DNA of 64,000 nucleotides from Superficieibacter sp. HKU1 (GTDB lineage Bacteria > Pseudomonadota > Gammaproteobacteria > Enterobacterales > Enterobacteriaceae). The stretch covers positions 2,480,001 through 2,544,000 of the forward strand of contig NZ_CP119754.1 in assembly GCF_029319185.1 (NCBI RefSeq), read 5' to 3'. The notes below the pieces were generated by a model, which made no database searches, was not told where the DNA came from, and saw nothing but the letters and a program-made list of their open reading frames with translations. A program made the position numbers and the translations under genes. Every line of letters starts with the position of its first letter. Position 1 is the first letter of the stretch. This document shows positions 18,248 through 26,450 of the stretch, piece by piece.

Positions 18248-18712
18248 TTAAATGCGTCGCGCCTGCCAGAAATTTTTGCTCCAGTAGACGTTATCCAGCG
18301 AAGAACGCATCACCCCGCGGCTGGTGGAAGCATGGATAAAGGTATTATCGGTATCGTAGATGCCTACATGAAGTCCGCTCGCACCCGATCCGGTTTTGAA
18401 AAAAACCAGATCGCCCGGAAGAAGGTCGTCTTTATCAATTTCAGTACCTATTTTGGCCTGCTGCCGGGTTTCTCTGGGCAGCCTGAGGGCAAATTTGTCG
18501 CGAAATGTCATCAGCACAAATCCCGAACAATCGACCCCGCGATGGCTCATGCCACCATAGCGGTAAGGCGTACCTCGCCAGTCATGGAGCTGCTCGTTAA
18601 GATTAGCAATAACGATAATGGGGTCCGCGAGTCGCGGATTTGGCGGAGGTGCCCGATGCGAGCTACAACCCGCTAAAAGGAGTGCCGTAAATAAAATAAA
18701 CCAGCAACGCAT
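18248..18712 (-). CDS. nlpC: NlpC/P60-family lipoprotein endopeptidase
   Basis: Periplasmic or outer-membrane-anchored NlpC/P60 cysteine peptidase acting on peptidoglycan stem peptides. The 154 residues begin with a lipoprotein signal ending in LLAGC (lipobox, Cys16). The catalytic triad is visible as DCSGFVLM (Cys), LHVGIY (His) and FIHAS (polar His). The gene is followed by the btuCED cluster on the same strand. Confidence 0.93.
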   Translation of the reverse strand: MRCWFILFTALLLAGCSSHRAPPPNPRLADPIIVIANLNEQLHDWRGTPYRYGGMSHRGVDCSGFVLMTFRDKFALRLPRETRQQAKIGTEIDKDDLLPGDLVFFKTGSGASGLHVGIYDTDNTFIHASTSRGVMRSSLDNVYWSKNFWQARRI

Positions 18713-18791
18713 GTCCGTGCGATCCTTCTACGCTTTTGATGACGGAATAATTTACCCTGTTAATTATCTGACTGGCAAGAGACCAATCACA

Positions 18792-19541
18792 CTAGCTGCC
18801 AGAAAGCAGAATACCATGGCCTTCAACGTCCAGACGACGAAACGGCACTCTGTAGGCGGTCGCAAGCCATGCTGGCGTCAGCGCCTCATCAGGCGTTCCG
18901 CAGGCGATCATTTGGCCATCACGCAGTAACCAGACGCGATGCGCATGACGCAACGTATGATTGAGGTTGTGACTGCTCATCACAATGGCTATTCCGGCCT
19001 GACATAACTCACCGAGTAGAGTATCCAGCGCGGTCTGCTGCGCCACATCCAGGCTATTCATCGGTTCGTCGAGTAATAATAGCTGCCCGTGGGAATTGCC
19101 GCCGGGATGAATTTGCAAAATGACAGCACATAGTCTGACGCGCTGCCATTCACCGCCGGACAGATGATTTACCTGACGGCCCAGCTTATCGCATAACTCA
19201 AGCCTGGTAGCGACATCCTTAAGCAGCCCCGGCTGTGCATGAGCTGCCTGATGTAGCTTCAGGTAATGCCATACCGGCATGGCAAACGGCGGCGTTTGTA
19301 GCTGGGCCAGAAAAGCGCGATGGCGGGCCAGCGCGGTGGCAGGCCACAGTTCCAGCGGCCGATGGTTCAACGCTATCGTACCGCAGCCTGAACTAAGACC
19401 GGCAATGCGGGTTAATAACGTGCTTTTACCGGCACCGTTTGGCCCGACCAGATGAACAATCTCTCCGGGATTAACATCGGCGGAGAACGGGCCAACCCGC
19501 CCGGCCTCCACGACATTACGTATCTCTAACAACACGGACAT
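18792..19541 (-). CDS. btuD: BtuD, vitamin B12 ABC transporter ATPase
   Basis: ATPase of the BtuC2D2-F importer for cobalamin. The 249 residues carry Walker A GPNGAGKST near 34, the signature LSGGEWQR near 128 and Walker B LLLLDEPMNSLD near 155. The start overlaps the btuE stop by one base (btuC-btuE-btuD order), implying coupling. Confidence 0.96.
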   Translation of the reverse strand: MSVLLEIRNVVEAGRVGPFSADVNPGEIVHLVGPNGAGKSTLLTRIAGLSSGCGTIALNHRPLELWPATALARHRAFLAQLQTPPFAMPVWHYLKLHQAAHAQPGLLKDVATRLELCDKLGRQVNHLSGGEWQRVRLCAVILQIHPGGNSHGQLLLLDEPMNSLDVAQQTALDTLLGELCQAGIAIVMSSHNLNHTLRHAHRVWLLRDGQMIACGTPDEALTPAWLATAYRVPFRRLDVEGHGILLSGS

Positions 19542-20092
19542 TATTTGGCTAAGGCCAGTTTAATCGCTTCCATAACAATAGGATCTTCCGGCAGCATATC
19601 CGGTGAGAAACGTTGCACCACCTGACCGTCGCGGCCGATGAGGAACTTTTCAAAATTCCATAAAATATCGTCAGGATAAAGCGGCGCGCGCCCTTTACTT
19701 GCCATCCGCTCGTAAAATCCGCTGCTTTCCGGTGCGACGGCCGTTGGTGCGGCCGCGATCAGTTTCTGATACAGCGGGTGACGGTTTTCGCCATTGACAT
19801 CGATTTTGCTGAACAGCGGGAAAGTGACGCCATAGGTTGTGCTGCAAAAGGTTTTAATCTCCTCTTCACTACCCGGCTCCTGCCCCAGAAACTGATTGCA
19901 GGGGAATCCCAGCACCTTAAAACCTTCTTTTGCCCATGCAGCGTGGATGTTCTCCAGGCCTTCATATTGCGGCGTCAGCCCGCATTTTGAGGCAACGTTG
20001 ACTATCAACAGAACATCGCCTTTATAGTGCTCAAGCGTAGTGTTCTCTCCATCAATGGTGGTCACACTGGTATTCAGAATATCGTGTTGCAT
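19541..20092 (-). CDS. btuE: BtuE, thioredoxin/glutathione peroxidase
   Basis: A 183-residue glutathione-peroxidase-fold protein with the peroxidatic Cys in NVASKCGLTPQYEGLE and the conserved LGFPCNQFLGQEPGS (Gln) and WNFEKFLIGRDGQ (Trp) segments. In E. coli BtuE reduces lipid and hydrogen peroxides using thioredoxin and is dispensable for B12 uptake despite its place in the btu operon. Confidence 0.95.
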   Translation of the reverse strand: MQHDILNTSVTTIDGENTTLEHYKGDVLLIVNVASKCGLTPQYEGLENIHAAWAKEGFKVLGFPCNQFLGQEPGSEEEIKTFCSTTYGVTFPLFSKIDVNGENRHPLYQKLIAAAPTAVAPESSGFYERMASKGRAPLYPDDILWNFEKFLIGRDGQVVQRFSPDMLPEDPIVMEAIKLALAK

Positions 20093-20120
20093 AGCGTCCC
20101 CTTAGTTGATTTCCCGGATC

Positions 20121-21101
20121 TTATCGCCCGGCCTTTAATAATAGCCAGATAAAAACAGGTGCGCCCAGTGTTGCTGTAACCACTCCAATAGGTAATTCAG
20201 TTGAAGCTAACGCCAGGCGGGCGATAATATCGGCGATTAACAATGCTATCGCGCCTGCCAGCGCGCTGGCGGGTAACAGCACACGATGATCGGTCAGGCC
20301 ACATAAACGTAATATATGCGGGATCACCAGGCCAATAAAGCCTATCGCGCCAGCAAGCGCCACGCTGACGCCGACCATCCAGCCGGTCGCTACCACCAGC
20401 AGATTTCGCCATAGCCCCAGCGGTAATCCCAGCTGGCGGGCGGAGGTTTCGCCCAGTGCCAGTAAATTGAGGGCGGAGGACTGAAAACAAACCCATGCCA
20501 TGACCGGTACCAGGGCCACCATCAACCAGCTTTGCTGCCAGTCAACGCCGCCGAAACCGCCCATCATCCAGTACATCAACTGCCGCAGGTCGAAAGAGGT
20601 TGAAAAATAGATGGCCCAGGTCATGAAGGCGCTGCAGATAATCCCCAGCGCCACGCCCGCAAGCAATAAACGGCTGGTGGAAAGATGACGCCTGGCAAAC
20701 CGCAGCAGAATAAGCGTGATGATAAGCGCTCCGGCAATGGCGCACAGCCCCAGCGCCCATTGCGGCAACCTGCCGCCGCCTGTTAACACCGCCGCGATTA
20801 ACCCTACGCCCGCGCCGTTTGAAACACCGAGTAATCCTGGCTCGGCCAGTGGATTATCAAAAAGCGCCTGCATAATGGCGCCGGAGAGCGCCAGCGCAGC
20901 CCCCACCAGGATCACAGCCAGCGTGCGGGGTAATCGTATTTGCCAGACGAAGAGGTGCCCCTGCGGGGTGGACCAGGAGGCGGGACCGATCCACTGCTCG
21001 CCTGCACAAATGCCGAGTATCACGACCAGGACCAGCGCCAGGATCAGACTGATAATCCAGTATCGGTCGCGCCGCTGTTGTCGTTGTTCCCAGACAAGCA
21101 T
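20121..21101 (-). CDS. btuC: BtuC, vitamin B12 ABC transporter permease
   Basis: FecCD-family permease, 326 residues, with about ten membrane segments spread over its length. Characteristic segments are RLPRTLAVILVGAALALSGA, LAEPGLLGVSNGAGVG and GFIGLVIPHILRLCGLTDHR, the last being the loop that couples to BtuD. It follows ihfA on the same strand after 147 bases containing the ihfA terminator. Confidence 0.96.
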   Translation of the reverse strand: MLVWEQRQQRRDRYWIISLILALVLVVILGICAGEQWIGPASWSTPQGHLFVWQIRLPRTLAVILVGAALALSGAIMQALFDNPLAEPGLLGVSNGAGVGLIAAVLTGGGRLPQWALGLCAIAGALIITLILLRFARRHLSTSRLLLAGVALGIICSAFMTWAIYFSTSFDLRQLMYWMMGGFGGVDWQQSWLMVALVPVMAWVCFQSSALNLLALGETSARQLGLPLGLWRNLLVVATGWMVGVSVALAGAIGFIGLVIPHILRLCGLTDHRVLLPASALAGAIALLIADIIARLALASTELPIGVVTATLGAPVFIWLLLKAGR

Positions 21102-21206
21102 GTGAATGTCTCCGTAGAAAAAAACTCCATCCTCATGGAGAAGAAACGACTGGAATATACTGGATTACAGGATGAATAGGAACACCGGCCCGGCCGCAGA
21201 GTACAC

Positions 21207-21236
21207 AAGAAAAAAGGCCGCATAAGCGGCCTTTTT
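21207..21236 (-). terminator. ihfA terminator
   Basis: On the minus strand, AAAAAGGCCGC-ttat-GCGGCCTTTTTT forms a strong hairpin with a T-tail just after the ihfA stop, closing the thrS-infC-...-ihfA transcription unit. Confidence 0.88.
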
Positions 21237-21248
21237 GATTAGTTCAGA

Positions 21249-21548
21249 TTACTCTGCTTTGGGCGAAGCGTTTTCGACACGGCTTTTTAACTTCTGACCG
21301 GGTCTGAAGGTCACTACGCGCCGGGCTGTAATGGGAATATCTTCGCCCGTTTTCGGGTTACGTCCCGGGCGTTGATTTTTATCACGCAAATCAAAGTTAC
21401 CAAAACCGGACAGTTTTACCTGCTCACCATTTTCCAGAGCGCGACGGATCTCTTCGAAAAACAGCTCAACCAGCTCTTTGGCATCCCGTTTGCTAAGCCC
21501 AAGCTTATCAAACAGATATTCTGACATTTCAGCTTTTGTAAGCGCCAT
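21249..21548 (-). CDS. ihfA: Integration host factor alpha subunit
   Basis: 99-residue HU/IHF-family DNA-bending protein, heterodimer partner of IhfB. It contains the beta-arm segment GRNPKTGEDIPITARRVVTF with the intercalating Pro, and an N-terminal dimerisation helix pair beginning ALTKAEMSEYLF. Its start is 4 bases from the pheT stop, as in E. coli, so it is co-transcribed with pheST and also has known internal promoters. Confidence 0.98.
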   Translation of the reverse strand: MALTKAEMSEYLFDKLGLSKRDAKELVELFFEEIRRALENGEQVKLSGFGNFDLRDKNQRPGRNPKTGEDIPITARRVVTFRPGQKLKSRVENASPKAE

Positions 21549-21552
21549 AGGT

Positions 21553-23940
21553 TCAATCCCTCAATGATGCCTGGAATCGCTCTTTCAGTGCCTCTACGCA
21601 TCTGGCAACGGTAGCGGCAATCTCCTCTTCTTCGAGTGTACGGCTGGTATCCTGAAGGATGAGGCTAATAGCGAGGCTCTTGTAACCCTCCGCTACGCCC
21701 TTACCGCGGTACACATCAAACAAGTTTACGCCAACTATCTGATTTACGCCAACTTTCTTACATTCTGCCAAAACATCTGCTGCGGCGACGTTTTCAGCCA
21801 CTACAACAGCGATGTCGCGGCGGTTTGCCGGGAAGCGAGAAATCTCCTGTGCCTGAGGCACCACGCGGTCTGCAAGCTTGTTCCACTCCAGTTCAAACAC
21901 CAACGTGCGACCGTTAAGATCCAGTTTACGTTCAAGCTCAGGATGAACAACGCCAATAAAACCAATACGTTCATCTTTCAGATAAATCGCTGCTGATTGA
22001 CCAGGATGCAGTGCCGGATTGGCTTCTGCTTTGAACTGAATTTCAGCTAATTTGCCGGTCAGGTCGAGAATCGATTCCAGATCGCCTTTCAAATCATAGA
22101 AATCAACGCCCTCTTTCGCCAGATTCCAGTGCTCATCATAGCGGTTACCACAGATAACCCCTGCCAGCATAAGATCCTGACGAATACCCAGATTGGCCTG
22201 CGTATCCGGAACAAAGCGTAAGCCGGATTCAAAAATACGTACCCGGTTTTGCTGACGGTTCTGGTTATACACCACGGTGCCAAGCTGACCCGTCCACAGC
22301 GACAGACGCATCGCTGACATCTCAATAGAAATCGGGCTTGGCAGGATCAGCGCCTCTTCTGCCGGATGAATCAGCTGTTGCAGCTTAGGATCGACAAAGC
22401 TGTAGGTGATAACTTCCTGATAGCCTTTATCGTTAAGCAGCGTTTTCACACGCTTCAGCGACAGGTTAGCTTCACGATGGTTACCCATGATCAGACCCGC
22501 CTGTACTGGCGCATTCGGAATATTGTCGTAGCCGTAGACGCGCGCCACTTCTTCGACCAGATCCTCTTCGATTTCCATGTCGAAACGCCAGCTCGGGGCG
22601 ACAGCCTGCCATTGGTTCTGGCCTTCCGTCACGTCACAACCCAGGCGACGCAGAATATCGCTGACCTGCTCGTCAGCAACAGGATGACCAATCAGGCGGT
22701 CCAGTTTGCTACGACGCAGGGTAATGGTGGCGCGTTGTGGCAGCGTGGCTTCGTGGGTAACATCAATCACCGGACCGGCTTCACCGCCGCAGATATCAAT
22801 CAACAGACGCGTGGCACGCTCCATTGCTTTGTATTGCAGTGCCGGATCGACGCCACGTTCGTAACGGTGAGAGGCATCCGTATGCAGGCCGTGACGGCGT
22901 GCACGGCCGGTGATGGACAGCGGGCTGAAGAAAGCACATTCCAGCAGCACGTTTTGCGTTTCTCCGTTGACGCCTGAATGCTCGCCGCCAAAGATTCCGC
23001 CCATCGCCAGCGCTTTTTGATGGTCGGCGATAACCAGCGTATCGGCGCTGAGTTTGGCTTCGCTGCCGTCGAGCAGTACCAGCGTTTCACCCTCTTTCGC
23101 CATGCGCACCACGATCCCGCCTTCGATGCGATCTTTATCGAACGCATGCATCGGCTGTCCCAGTTCAAGCAGGACGTAGTTGGTGACGTCCACTACCGCA
23201 TCAATAGAGCGAATACCACAGCGGCGCAGTTTCTCTCGCATCCACAGCGGCGTCGGTGCGCTAACGTTGATGCCTTTAACCACGCGGCCCAGGTAACGCG
23301 GACACGCCTCCGGTGCGTCAACGGTAATCGGCAGCACATCGCCAATCGTTGCTGACACAGGAGTAATTTCTGGCTCAATCAGCGGTGACTGGTTCAGGAC
23401 TGCGACATCACGCGCCACGCCAATGATGCTCAGACAGTCGGCGCGGTTCGGCGTAACGCTGATTTCAATGGTGTTATCATTAAGCTTCAGATAGTCACGA
23501 ATATCCGTCCCAATCGGTGCATCCGCTGGCAGTTCGATAATGCCGCTATGATCGTCGGAAATACCCAGCTCAGAGAAAGAGCACAGCATCCCTTCCGACG
23601 GCTCACCGCGCAGTTTGGCGGCTTTAATTTTAAAATCGCCCGGCAACACTGCGCCAATCATTGCCACAGCGACTTTCAGCCCCTGACGGCAGTTCGGCGC
23701 GCCGCAGACGATATCAAGCAGACGCTCACCACCAACGTTGATTTTGGTTACTCGCAGCTTGTCCGCATTCGGATGCTGAGCGCATTCAACGACTTCACCG
23801 ACCACAACACCGTTGAAGGTTCCTGCGACCGGTTCCACGCCATCGACCTCAAGGCCCGCCATGGTAATTTGATCGGATAGCGCGACGCTATCAATAGCCG
23901 GGTTCACCCATTCGCGTAACCACAGTTCACTAAATTTCAT
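21553..23940 (-). CDS. pheT: Phenylalanyl-tRNA synthetase beta subunit
   Basis: 795 residues, the E. coli length. An N-terminal EMAP/tRNA-binding domain (GVVVGEVVECAQHPNADKL near residue 44) is followed by B3/B4 domains carrying the editing site, a B5 DNA-binding-like domain, a catalytic-like core and a C-terminal anticodon-binding domain. It starts 15 bases after pheS. Expression is controlled by attenuation at pheM. Confidence 0.98.
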   Translation of the reverse strand: MKFSELWLREWVNPAIDSVALSDQITMAGLEVDGVEPVAGTFNGVVVGEVVECAQHPNADKLRVTKINVGGERLLDIVCGAPNCRQGLKVAVAMIGAVLPGDFKIKAAKLRGEPSEGMLCSFSELGISDDHSGIIELPADAPIGTDIRDYLKLNDNTIEISVTPNRADCLSIIGVARDVAVLNQSPLIEPEITPVSATIGDVLPITVDAPEACPRYLGRVVKGINVSAPTPLWMREKLRRCGIRSIDAVVDVTNYVLLELGQPMHAFDKDRIEGGIVVRMAKEGETLVLLDGSEAKLSADTLVIADHQKALAMGGIFGGEHSGVNGETQNVLLECAFFSPLSITGRARRHGLHTDASHRYERGVDPALQYKAMERATRLLIDICGGEAGPVIDVTHEATLPQRATITLRRSKLDRLIGHPVADEQVSDILRRLGCDVTEGQNQWQAVAPSWRFDMEIEEDLVEEVARVYGYDNIPNAPVQAGLIMGNHREANLSLKRVKTLLNDKGYQEVITYSFVDPKLQQLIHPAEEALILPSPISIEMSAMRLSLWTGQLGTVVYNQNRQQNRVRIFESGLRFVPDTQANLGIRQDLMLAGVICGNRYDEHWNLAKEGVDFYDLKGDLESILDLTGKLAEIQFKAEANPALHPGQSAAIYLKDERIGFIGVVHPELERKLDLNGRTLVFELEWNKLADRVVPQAQEISRFPANRRDIAVVVAENVAAADVLAECKKVGVNQIVGVNLFDVYRGKGVAEGYKSLAISLILQDTSRTLEEEEIAATVARCVEALKERFQASLRD

Positions 23941-23955
23941 TGTTTTATCCTGCCC

Positions 23956-24939
23956 TTATTTAAACTGTTTGAGGAAACGCAGATCGTTTTCGAAGAACGC
24001 ACGCAAATCGGTGACACCGTAACGCAGCATGGTCAGACGTTCCATCCCCATACCAAAGGCGAAACCAGAATAGACTTCCGGATCGATACCCACATTGCGC
24101 AGTACGTTTGGATGCACCATGCCGCAGCCCAGCACTTCCAGCCACTTCCCGTTTTTGCCCATCACGTCGACTTCCGCAGAAGGTTCAGTAAACGGGAAAT
24201 AGGACGGACGGAAACGGATCTGTAAGTCTTCCTCAAAGAAGTTACGCAGGAAATCGTGCAGCGTCCCTTTCAGGTTGGTAAAACTGATATTGGTATCAAC
24301 AATCAGTCCTTCCATCTGATGAAACATCGGGGTATGGGTCTGATCGTAGTCGTTACGATAGACACGGCCCGGGGCGATGATGCGGATTGGGGGCTGCTGG
24401 TTTTTCATGGTGCGGATCTGTACACCTGAGGTTTGGGTACGCAGCAGACGGGTGGCATCAAACCAGAAGGTATCGTGATCGGCGCGCGCGGGATGATGGC
24501 CCGGAATATTCAGCGCGTCAAAGTTATGATAGTCATCTTCAATCTCCGGGCCAGTCGCCACGGTAAAACCCAGCTCGCCAAAGAAGCTCTCGATGCGATC
24601 GATGGTACGGGTCACCGGATGCAGCCCACCGTTTTCGATACGACGGCCAGGCAGCGAGACATCAATGGTTTCCTGCGCCAGACGTGCGTTTAATGCGGCG
24701 CTTTCGAGGTCCGCCTTACGCGCGTTCAGCGCCTGCTGAACCTGCTCCTTGGCCTCGTTGATCACCGCACCTGCCGCCGGACGCTCTTCTGCTGGCAGTT
24801 CACGCAGGGTCGTCATTTGCAGGGTCAAATGCCCTTTTTTGCCCAAATATTCAACGCGTACGTTATCTAACGCGGCAACATCTGACGCCTGGTTAATGGC
24901 TGCCTTCGCACTGGCAACCAGCTCTGCGAGATGTGACAT
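23956..24939 (-). CDS. pheS: Phenylalanyl-tRNA synthetase alpha subunit
   Basis: Catalytic class II synthetase subunit of 327 residues. The start at 24939 (MSHLAELVASAK) follows an AGGAAAA site and matches E. coli. The frame remains open upstream through the attenuator, but those codons are not family sequence. Class II motifs are visible: motif 2 in APGRVYRNDYDQTHTPMFHQ and motif 3 in GFAFGMGMERLTMLRYG, which includes the Phe-pocket Ala (AFGMG). Confidence 0.98.
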   Translation of the reverse strand: MSHLAELVASAKAAINQASDVAALDNVRVEYLGKKGHLTLQMTTLRELPAEERPAAGAVINEAKEQVQQALNARKADLESAALNARLAQETIDVSLPGRRIENGGLHPVTRTIDRIESFFGELGFTVATGPEIEDDYHNFDALNIPGHHPARADHDTFWFDATRLLRTQTSGVQIRTMKNQQPPIRIIAPGRVYRNDYDQTHTPMFHQMEGLIVDTNISFTNLKGTLHDFLRNFFEEDLQIRFRPSYFPFTEPSAEVDVMGKNGKWLEVLGCGMVHPNVLRNVGIDPEVYSGFAFGMGMERLTMLRYGVTDLRAFFENDLRFLKQFK

Positions 24940-24979
24940 GATTTTCCTCATTATGTGACGATATATAAACGCCAGATAC

Positions 24980-25006
24980 AAAAAAAGCCTCCACTGGGAG
25001 GCTTTC
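24980..25006 (-). terminator. pheST attenuator
   Basis: On the minus strand, AAAGCCTCCCAGTGGAGGCTTT followed by TTTTT is an intrinsic terminator between the pheM leader peptide and pheS. With pheM it forms the phenylalanine-responsive attenuator known in E. coli. Confidence 0.9.
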
Positions 25007-25051
25007 TGGCGCTGTTTTCCGTTTCTTTTCTCACGCGCTAGCCTCCCGGTT

Positions 25052-25096
25052 TCAGGTGCTAAAGTAAAAAAAGAAGCGGAAAATAGCAGCATTCAT
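25052..25096 (-). CDS. pheM: PheM leader peptide
   Basis: Fourteen codons, [14 protein letters not shown], with five Phe residues, identical to the E. coli PheM peptide as I remember it. Ribosome stalling at the Phe codons when charged tRNA-Phe is scarce prevents formation of the downstream terminator and raises pheST expression. Confidence 0.93.
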
Positions 25097-25171
25097 GCTT
25101 GCGTTACCTTGTGTAAGTCGAAACTCTAAGGCTTCATTGAAAAGGCTTAGCAGAAAAATGTCAATCAAAAC

Positions 25172-25200
25172 AAAAAAGAGGGAGCCAGGCTCCCTCTTCT
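25172..25200 (-). terminator. rplT terminator
   Basis: Minus-strand hairpin AAGAGGGAGCC-tg-GCTCCCTCTT followed by TTTT, just after the rplT stop and before pheM. Confidence 0.88.
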
Positions 25201-25208
25201 CAACTGGC

Positions 25209-25565
25209 TTATGCCAGAGCTGATTTCGCTTTTTCGACCAGAGCGGTGAACGCTACTTTGTCGAATACTGCGATGTCAGCCAGGATCTTACGGTCGATTT
25301 CAACAGAGGCTTTTTTCAGGCCATTGATGAATTTGCTGTAAGAGATACCGTTCTGACGTGCTGCTGCGTTGATACGCGCAATCCACAGTTGACGGAACTG
25401 ACGCTTACGTTGACGACGGTCACGGTAAGCATACTGACCAGCTTTGATAACAGCCTGGAAGGCAACGCGGTAGACGCGTGAACGCGCACCGTAGTAGCCT
25501 TTGGCTTGTTTCAAAATTTTCTTGTGACGTGCACGGGCAACTACACCACGTTTTACGCGAGCCAT
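25209..25565 (-). CDS. rplT: Ribosomal protein bL20
   Basis: 118-residue, highly basic 50S protein (MARVKRGVVARARHKKILKQ at the start). L20 binds its own operon mRNA upstream of rpmI and represses rpmI-rplT translation in E. coli. It lies 50 bases after rpmI. Confidence 0.98.
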   Translation of the reverse strand: MARVKRGVVARARHKKILKQAKGYYGARSRVYRVAFQAVIKAGQYAYRDRRQRKRQFRQLWIARINAAARQNGISYSKFINGLKKASVEIDRKILADIAVFDKVAFTALVEKAKSALA

Positions 25566-25615
25566 ATGTGCTCTCCTGTATCTATTCTAATTAAAAAGTT
25601 AAAAGGGTTAACGAC

Positions 25616-25837
<222 letters not shown>

Positions 25838-25904
25838 TTAATAAACGAAACAAAGGCGAATCCACCTGTGGACCTGAGCCCACAGGTAAGATTACTTGAT
25901 GGCC

Positions 25905-26447
25905 TTACTGTTTCTTCTTAGGAGCGAGCACCATGATCATCTGGCGGCCTTCGATCTTCGTTGGGAAGGATTCGACTACTGCCAGTTCACTCAGATCGTC
26001 ACGGACGCGCGTCAGCACTTCCATACCAATCTGTTGGTGGGCCATTTCACGACCGCGAAAACGCAGCGTGATTTTAGCCTTATCGCCATCTTCCAGAAAG
26101 CGAACCAGGCTGCGGAGTTTTACCTGGTAGTCGCCATCATCGGTGCCAGGACGGAATTTAATTTCCTTGACCTGGATAACTTTCTGTTTCTTCTTCTGTT
26201 CCTTAGAAGACTTACTCTTTTCATAAAGGAACTTGCCGTAGTCCATAATACGACAAACTGGCGGTTCGGCGTTAGGGCTGATTTCAACTAAATCTACTCC
26301 AGCTTCTTCAGCCTTTTCGATAGCTTCTCTCAGACTCACAATACCCAAAGCTTCGCCTTCAAGACCTGTTAAGCGAACTTCCAGGGCGCGAATCTCGCCA
26401 TTGATACGATTCGGACGTGCCGTTTGAACTCGTTTTCCGCCTTTAAT
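25905..26447 (-). CDS. infC: Translation initiation factor IF-3, AUU start
   Basis: 180-residue IF-3, which prevents premature subunit joining and polices start codons. The true start is an ATT codon at 26447-26445, preceded by the strong site GGAGGAATAAGGT. It reads (M)KGGKRVQTARPNRINGE, the known IF-3 N terminus. A frame opened only at ATG would lose 33 residues. The AUU start underlies IF-3 autoregulation, because IF-3 discriminates against it. The start is 3 bases from the thrS stop. Confidence 0.97.
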   Translation of the reverse strand: MKGGKRVQTARPNRINGEIRALEVRLTGLEGEALGIVSLREAIEKAEEAGVDLVEISPNAEPPVCRIMDYGKFLYEKSKSSKEQKKKQKVIQVKEIKFRPGTDDGDYQVKLRSLVRFLEDGDKAKITLRFRGREMAHQQIGMEVLTRVRDDLSELAVVESFPTKIEGRQMIMVLAPKKKQ

Positions 26448-26450
26448 ACC

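Noticed and set aside
22366..22977. 203-codon frame antisense to pheT
   Set aside because: Shadow of pheT; His- and Gln-rich composition is typical of antisense translation of GC-rich coding DNA.
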